Origin: Talaromyces rugulosus
Lineage: Eukaryota; Ascomycota; Eurotiomycetes; Eurotiales; Trichocomaceae
Reading direction: 5' to 3'
NCBI RefSeq assembly: GCF_013368755.1
Contig: NC_049563.1
Span: 4,588,001 to 4,652,000, forward strand
DNA length: 64,000 nucleotides
The translations under genes and the position numbers were made by a program. The notes under the pieces are model-generated. The model was not told the origin of the DNA and ran no database searches. It saw nothing but the letters and a program-made list of their open reading frames with translations. Of this stretch, positions 58,207 to 64,000 are shown piece by piece (the stretch's first letter is position 1; every line of letters starts with the position of its first letter).

Positions 58207-59323
58207 ATGGGCGACGAACCAAAAGATTCACAATTCAACATCGTCACAGTCAAGCCACTGCACCCTACATTTGCAGCGGAAATCAGCAACGTGGACTTTT
58301 CAAAGCCATTATCAGAAGAAGTATTCCAAGAAATCCACAAAGCAGTCACCAAGGTAAACCCCCCACATACTAGTTACTGGCAATTTTGCAACTGCGCTCA
58401 CACTTTTTTTTCTTTCCTTTTTTTTGCACCTTCAAAGTATGGAGTTGTTGTGTTTCGACGTACTTGTCTAAACGACGATAGCCATGTTGCGTTTGCCGAA
58501 CGATTTGGCGAACTAGACGACATTACCCCATACATTGCAGCGGGCCGGAAGCATCGGTTGAAGCATGTTCAGCTATTCGATGTTAGCAATGTCGATATTG
58601 ATGGGAATATCCTTGATCCCAACTCGCCTCGAGGCCAAGCGAACAAGGTACTATCTCTCTCTTTCTATCTCTCTCAAAAAAGGTATACCTTGCTAACTTA
58701 ACTTTCCACTAAAGGGAAACGAACTGTTTCACGTGGATTCCAGCTTCAACCCACGGCGCGCCGGATACTCGCTATTACTTGCCCACGAACTGCCACCGGC
58801 TGGATTAGGCGGACACACAGCATTCGCCGACACACGTACTGCCTTTACCGACCTGCCCGAGCCGTTAAAGCAGGAGCTTCGCGAAAAGAATTACATTGCT
58901 GCCCATTCCATGCACCATTCCCGGAAACTCGCTGCTCCGGAATATTTTGCTGACCTGGAACCACTCGACCACCAACCCATGGGCCGGCATCAGCTACTAC
59001 AGGTACACGAAGCCTCTGGCCGGGAGAATCTCTACATCGCAGCCCACGTGCACCATATCGAAGGCATGAGCGCCGAAAGGTCGCAGGAACTACGAGACAA
59101 GCTTTTTGCGCATGCCACTCAAGAAAAATACACGGTGGAAATTCACTGGAATCAGCCGGGGGATTTGGTGATTTGGGATAATACGTGTACTATGCATCGC
59201 GCTGTCGGGGGTCCGTTTGTTTCGATGCATAGGCGAGATATGCGTAGGGCGACTGTGCATGATTCTAGTTCGCAGGCTTGGGGGTTGAATGAGCATACGG
59301 ATGAAAGGGTTGGTCTTCCCTAG
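58207..59323 (+). CDS. Fe(II)/2-oxoglutarate-dependent dioxygenase, TauD/TfdA family
   Basis: Three exons: 58207-58353, 58438-58647, 58715-59323 (321 residues). The enzyme couples 2-oxoglutarate decarboxylation to hydroxylation. Related fungal proteins resemble 2,4-D/alpha-ketoglutarate or taurine dioxygenases, releasing an aldehyde or sulfite from the substrate. Iron ligands are visible: HVDSSF gives His and Asp, and the distal His is in DNTCTMHRAVGG. The 2-oxoglutarate-binding Arg is in MRRATVHD. The strand YGVVVFRRTCLNDDSHVAFA near the start is typical. The natural substrate is unknown. The ATG is preceded by AAAA. It is tail to tail with a sugar-porter gene and close to an alcohol dehydrogenase gene. 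Confidence 0.92.
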
Positions 59324-59878
59324 GTCGGTGAATTTCTTCGAGGATATGTGATGTACTTGTTAAATCAGTCTTGTAATCTTTTTTTCCCCCCAAAAAACCT
59401 AGTCCGAGACGATAATCAAAGTTACAAGCATACAATTGAGTCGATATTAGTACTACTATCTAATTATCAATGTTTCACCAATAAAACTATGAAAAAGTTG
59501 ACGCTTTGCAACGCTATATAATATTAGAAATTTATAGGGTGGTGGTAAATCGGACATGGACATCTGGAGAATTCACTAAACGTATTATTACTATTCGTTA
59601 TATATTTATCTCTAAATTGATTGACTTGTTTCTATATGTAGGAGTATGGGACTCGACTGGATTTCATTTTGAAACTGTGGTTAGATTAAGCTGTTTATAA
59701 GTTTGTTCTTTAAGATGAAGCGTGTAGCAATTGATTTATATTGCATTGAGGCTAGTTTTGGACAAGGATATAGATAGGAAACCGGGGAGATCCCCTGTAC
59801 ATAAAGATACCATCACTTCTCAAAAAAAAAAAAAAAAAAAACCAAACCACGGTATCAAATCTCAGGGAAGCTGGCATC
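59324..59878. other. intergenic between convergent dioxygenase and MFS genes
   Basis: About 550 AT-rich bases with a poly(A) run near 59822-59840. It holds both terminators; no gene is seen. Confidence 0.6.
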
Positions 59879-61666
59879 TCAAGCATCTGCAATCTCAACA
59901 TGTGTAGAGTCAACCTTTGATTGTTCGACATCTTCAACCATAGCAATGTTATTATTCTCACTGATATTCTTTTCGAGTCCCAAAATAGTCTTTGTCGTAG
60001 GGATTCCGTTTTTGAACATTGCCTCAATCTCCTCCAGAGTCCTTTGGGAAGTCTCGGGAAAGCAGAAAAACGTATGCAGAGTCATGACGAAACTCAAAGA
60101 CCCAAAGATAAGATATGTCTTCCATTTGATATCCTCAAATGCCGGAGGCACAAAATAGGACAGCGCAAAATTGAATATCCAGTTACTAGCAGTTGCGACA
60201 GCGGCAGCTTTGCCCCGAAGATGAAGAGGCACCAATTCGGGAGGATAGATCCAGGAGATTGGGCCCCAGCTGGGAGCAAAGGATGCAACAACCAAATACG
60301 AGCAGGCAATCACGGCTTTGGCGGGAGCTCCGGTAATTGACCAGCTTTCTTCGGAAATATTGTTCAGGCCACCTGGTGGTGCGGGTTTTCCATAGCCGGC
60401 CATTAAGCCCGCGCATACAAACCACCAGATAGTAAGGGAGATACCACCGCCGATGAGCATGGGGCGACGTCCGATCTTGTCGACAAAAACGAGTGCGAAT
60501 ATAGTAGTGACCATGTTGATCACATAGTTGATCGACGAAGAGACGAGATTGGCACTGCCATTCAGACCAGCCATCCCAAATACATACACAATATCTACAA
60601 AGTCAGTTAGCCTTGGGAATTATTTTGTTGAATACACGAATTGAAGCAATAAAAGAAAAAGAGTAGCTCACAATACATGATGACATTGATGCCGCTCAAC
60701 TGAGACCATATTTGAACAAAAATGCAGATATGGGTTCTCCAAATCATATTGGGGCTGAAGAGTTCCCAATACGACGAGGTTGAGGCGTCGTGGTCGGTGC
60801 TGCAAGTGCTCTGCAATTGCTCTATTACAGTCCTTACCCCTCGATCTTGTCGGTCTCCGTTTGCATGCACCAAAGCGAGAATATCGATGGCCTCTTCCCA
60901 TCGATCTTGTTGCGCAAGCCACCGAGGAGATTCCGGGAGGAAGAAGAGCGCAAAAAAGAGCAGAATGGCGGGTGTCATTTGCAGTGCCCACGGAATTCGA
61001 AAGGCTGCAGAACCATCAATATAGGAGCATGCGTACGATATGTAGAACATGATCAATATTCCCCATGTGATGGCCCACTGCTGTGTGCCGACGACGAGAC
61101 CACGTCGATGCGGAGGAGCTAGTTCGGAGACGTAGACTGGTACCTGAGCAGAACAGATTCCCACCGAGAATCCGTTTATGAAGCGGCCAACAATTAGCAT
61201 TCCGATGTTCTGAGACGCACAGATGATAGTGCTTCCAACGAGCCTGGGTGTGGTGAGCCCCTTGTTACTAGTATACAGGGCAAGAACTGGACTAACCATA
61301 TCACCGACCCAATTTGAACTGCAGTTTTTCGTCCAATTTTATCAGAGATAATCCCCGAGGCAAGAGAGCCAAGAAAAGATCCACCGGGCATGCTGGCAGT
61401 GATGCCGCCTTGTACAATTGCTAGCGGTCCGTCACAGGATTCCGGATTCGGGCCTTGATTGAAGTAACATGCGTATTGTGTGGTGCCGATGCTTCAACAC
61501 ATTAACATAAAAAGAGCAGGTCGAGTGAGGATTCCCAGTCCAAGACTCTGGGTAGAAAGACCGGGTAGGTGAGAGCTCACATGGCAGACATTGAGGAGAT
61601 ATCAAAACCAAACAGACTACCGCCAATTACTGCAAAAGCAGTGATGGCGTAGATGTTTGTAATCAT
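59879..61666 (-). CDS. MFS sugar-porter family transporter
   Basis: Four minus-strand exons: 61581-61666, 61297-61491, 60672-61243, 59879-60594 (522 residues). This plasma-membrane proton-sugar symporter or facilitator has 12 helices. Family signatures are present: GGSLFGFDISSMSA in helix 1, DKIGRKTAVQ after helix 2, VPVYVSELAPPHRRG, PESPRWLAQQ, the second-half DKIGRRPML and the terminal PETSQRTLEEIEAMF. The motif QIWSQLSGINVIMYYIVYVF is the helix 7 substrate region of hexose transporters. The exact sugar, or another polyol-like substrate, is not determinable. Three CreA-type hexamers lie 145-225 bases upstream of the start. Confidence 0.92.
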
Positions 61667-62278
61667 CGTGTAGTTTCAGTATGTGGTAGAACTTTTTTTC
61701 AATTTTCAAGCAGATCGAATTGCCACGAAACATTGAGTAATTGACTCACCGGACTGCGTGCAGTATTTAGCTAAATTCATATATAGGCAGTTTTCTTCAT
61801 TTTGCGGAGAACCCCGGCATCCCCCACAAAACACGTATAGAATATGGGGAAAAGAAAGCGAATGCATGTATGCACGGAGTACACCCGGGGTACTTCTTAG
61901 TATCTGCGTTTTCGAATTCCATCCGTAGCCGTCTCCACGCTGGCAAAAGACGGAGGCTACTCAGGCTAGTTTGAGAGAGTTTGAAAATATGGAGAGCTTG
62001 GAAGACTAAAAGAATGGAATCCAATACTTCCTTCTAAGCTTCTCAACACTTCGGAGTATGTAGTACTAGTACCTACAAGAACTCTGCTTATTAGTACGGA
62101 ATAATTACAACACCATCTATAGCCGTATCCACCTCGTCTCTACCAGCCAAACTAGTTAGCACTAAACCTATTTTCCACGAACTAAGATTTGTATTGGACG
62201 ACCGGAGCGGTTGTAACCCTAACCATAAGACTATGGACGATACAGTAAAGACTTTGTCCTTGCTACCTGATCTCCATC
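61667..62278. promoter_or_regulatory. promoter of MFS gene with CreA-type motifs
   Basis: About 610 bases upstream of the minus-strand transporter and downstream of the alcohol dehydrogenase gene. SYGGRG matches occur on the minus strand at 61812-61817 and 61822-61827 and on the plus strand at 61885-61890. Such hexamers are common by chance, but three in 80 bases is dense. No gene is seen. Confidence 0.45.
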
Positions 62279-63493
62279 TCAACTCATTGTAATTACGCCT
62301 CGCCCGTGGAGCGTTCCACCTTCCATCTGGCCAAAGAAGCGGGGAAGATTGTCCATTGCGGCGGTCTGCACATGCGTAGTCACAACACCACGACTCGCCA
62401 TGTCCAACACTTCGATAGCATCCTTCCGATTGCCCACTGTGCTCCCCACCAGCGCCAGCTGCTGGGCCACCATATAGTGAGGATACGCATGAGCAACAGG
62501 GACTGGCCGTCCCCGTGGCACACCCACGCATACCAGCGTGCCGTTAAACTTGAGAAACTTGAGGCCCTGAGCATATGCCGCATTGCTGCCACTGCACACT
62601 ACCACGGCCGAAGCGCCTTTGCCTCCGGTGTGCTTTTTGACCTCGGTGGCCAGAGAGTCTCCACCATCATCTTGCGGAAATGATAGAATGTCAAGAAAGA
62701 TCTCTGCGCCACAGCTTTTCACTAGCTCTTCCTTTGAACTGACATCCAGCCCAATAACCCGGTATCCCATTCCTCTGCTTGCCAACTGCACGGCTAGATG
62801 ACCAAGACCGCCACCACCGCCTGCTATGACAACCCAATCCCCCGGACTGGCCCTACTCTTCTTCAAGGCGGCGTAGACGGTGACGCCGCCGCACAACAGC
62901 GGCGCCGCGATATCGCTAGGGAGACCCCCGGGGATCCGGGTGACATAATGAGCCCAACTAATGACATACTCCTGGAATGTTCCCGGGCAAGAAAAGCCCG
63001 AGACTTTTTGCTTCTCACAGATTCCGTCCGCTCCAGCGAGGCATGGCGCGCACGTACCGCAGGTGTAAGCAGTCCATTTGATCCCAACTCGGTCGCCAAT
63101 GCTCAGGTCCGTTTGTTCGCAGTATGCGCCGATCTTGACGATATTTCCAATACCTTCGTGACCACCCACTTGACCTGGTTGGACCTTTTCATCCAAAAAG
63201 TCCCACTGCATTATTGTTATTAGTAAACTCACCATGTCGATTATAGTATTGCCTCGGAAACATACCTGGTTTAGCATCAAACTCAAGTCAGAATGGCAGA
63301 CACCGGAATGTGTTCTAACATATGGTTAGCTTGAAAGAAAGAGACAAAAAAGTAAATCAGATTCTTACATGCGGATCAAAACCTCTCCGGGTCCGGGCTC
63401 GGGGGTTTTGACTTGTACGATTTTGGTGGAAATCTTTCCAGGATCATCGTATACAATTGCTTTGTGCGTCTCTGGTATATCGGGTTGGGCCAT
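62279..63493 (-). CDS. zinc-dependent alcohol dehydrogenase (ADH1-type)
   Basis: Three minus-strand exons: 63369-63493, 63266-63314, 62279-63205 (366 residues). This medium-chain dehydrogenase oxidises alcohols or reduces aldehydes with NAD. The catalytic zinc site is shown by THSGVCHSDLSLML and GGHEGIGNIV. The structural zinc lobe has its Cys set in TCGTCAPCLAGADGICEKQ. The Rossmann fold is shown by WVVIAGGGGGLGHLAVQLAS and VIGLDVSSKEELVKSCGAE. Length and motifs match fungal ADH1-like enzymes. Exon 2 is only 49 bases and contains the catalytic Cys. It is divergent from the gene starting at 63964. Confidence 0.93.
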
Positions 63494-63963
63494 TTTCAAG
63501 TGTTGCTTTTGTGAAGTTTGTATGGATAAGTTGAGAATGGAGCTGCAATTCCAGGTTCCTTTTCTGAAAGTAGGATGCAAAGTCAATTTGTTCTTTTATA
63601 GTCTATTGACCATCAACCAAGCCCATAGTAGGAGTAAAAATGCTGCCCCTCATTTGAGTCTCTCCCCAAATTCTTCCTTCGTGTCCTTGAAAAATGGCCT
63701 TTCCCCTTCCTCTCCCATCTGTAGCCGTCTACCTTCCTTAGCCGTCCTGTGCCGGAAACATTTTCTCACATGTCCAGATATTTACTTTTATAGAAAAATG
63801 TCGGGTGAATTAACTAAATCTTCTCTCTTTTCCCTTGAAGTCAAGCTAAGTTAAATATAGCTCTGATGGTCGCCCGACTCGACATTGATACCGCCCAAGC
63901 TTTCTCTCCTTTGTCTACCTTTTTCTAGCATCATATCGTAAAGAGAAAAAAAAAGTCGTCATC
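63494..63963. other. divergent promoter region ADH / right-edge gene
   Basis: About 470 pyrimidine-rich bases between two divergent start codons. No gene is seen. Confidence 0.5.
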
Positions 63964-64000
63964 ATGCCTACCGTTGATTTCTCCTCCTTCTCCAACATAA
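63964..64000 (+). CDS. 5' end of a gene, possibly aldehyde dehydrogenase (partial)
   Basis: An ATG preceded by AAGTCGTCATC opens a frame MPTVDFSSFSNI that runs off the window. From memory, the leader TVDFSSFxNI resembles the N-termini of some fungal NAD-dependent aldehyde dehydrogenases. Twelve residues are too few to be sure. If correct, it would pair with the divergent alcohol dehydrogenase. Confidence 0.3.
   Translation, partial: MPTVDFSSFSNI

Overview
The window comes from a filamentous ascomycete nuclear genome, most likely Eurotiales (Aspergillus/Penicillium/Talaromyces type). Almost all genes are split by short GT-AG introns of about 47-65 bp, many with CTAAC-like branch points. The gene set (Gef1-type CLC, Ptm1, Ldb19, Mnr2, Oac1, Slx8, Swd2, Rds1) is typical of Pezizomycotina. 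Exon structures given here were built by hand from reading frames, splice sites and family conservation. Summed exon lengths are divisible by three for all complete genes except the NDUFAF6-like gene, which carries a one-base frameshift. No rRNA, tRNA, CRISPR array or intact transposon was seen.

Region by region. 0-10 kb: the tail of an unidentified gene, an AAA+ ATPase, a gene-poor AT-rich stretch with a decayed coding remnant, and a 16-exon ABCC-type transporter. 10-17.7 kb: Rieske protein of complex III, a histone-fold protein (Dpb3/CHRAC type), a broken NACHT-ankyrin NLR, and a CLC chloride channel/exchanger. 17.8-28 kb: pyridoxamine-phosphate oxidase, a DJ-1/PfpI protein, a CofD/YvcK-like protein, an Slx8-like RING ligase and mitochondrial DNA polymerase gamma. 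28-38 kb: an Mnr2-type Mg2+ transporter, the complex I assembly factor NDUFAF6 homologue (frameshifted), Rad5, and the small subunit of ribonucleotide reductase. 39-50.5 kb: Oac1 carrier, Swd2, a DUF1308 protein, a Ptm1-like seven-TM protein, a conserved unknown and an ACMSD-like amidohydrolase. 51-55.5 kb: an Rds1-like ferritin-fold secreted protein, a small membrane protein and an Ldb19/Art1-type arrestin. 55.5-58.2 kb is gene-free. 58.2-64 kb: a TauD/TfdA dioxygenase, a sugar-porter MFS protein, a zinc alcohol dehydrogenase and the first codons of a further gene.

Most genes are housekeeping, with many acting in mitochondria (Rip1, NDUFAF6, Mip1, Oac1) or in DNA metabolism (Rad5, Rnr2, Mip1, Slx8, histone-fold protein). 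Several are arranged head to head (PNPOx/DJ-1, Slx8/Mip1, NDUFAF6/Rad5, Oac1/Swd2, Ptm1/unknown, amidohydrolase/Rds1). The right end looks like an accessory catabolic group (dioxygenase, transporter, alcohol dehydrogenase), with CreA-type motifs upstream of the dioxygenase and the transporter. I saw no clearly novel system. The points most worth checking are the NDUFAF6 frameshift, the clustered MCB elements in the RNR2 locus, the decayed NLR and the right-end catabolic group.
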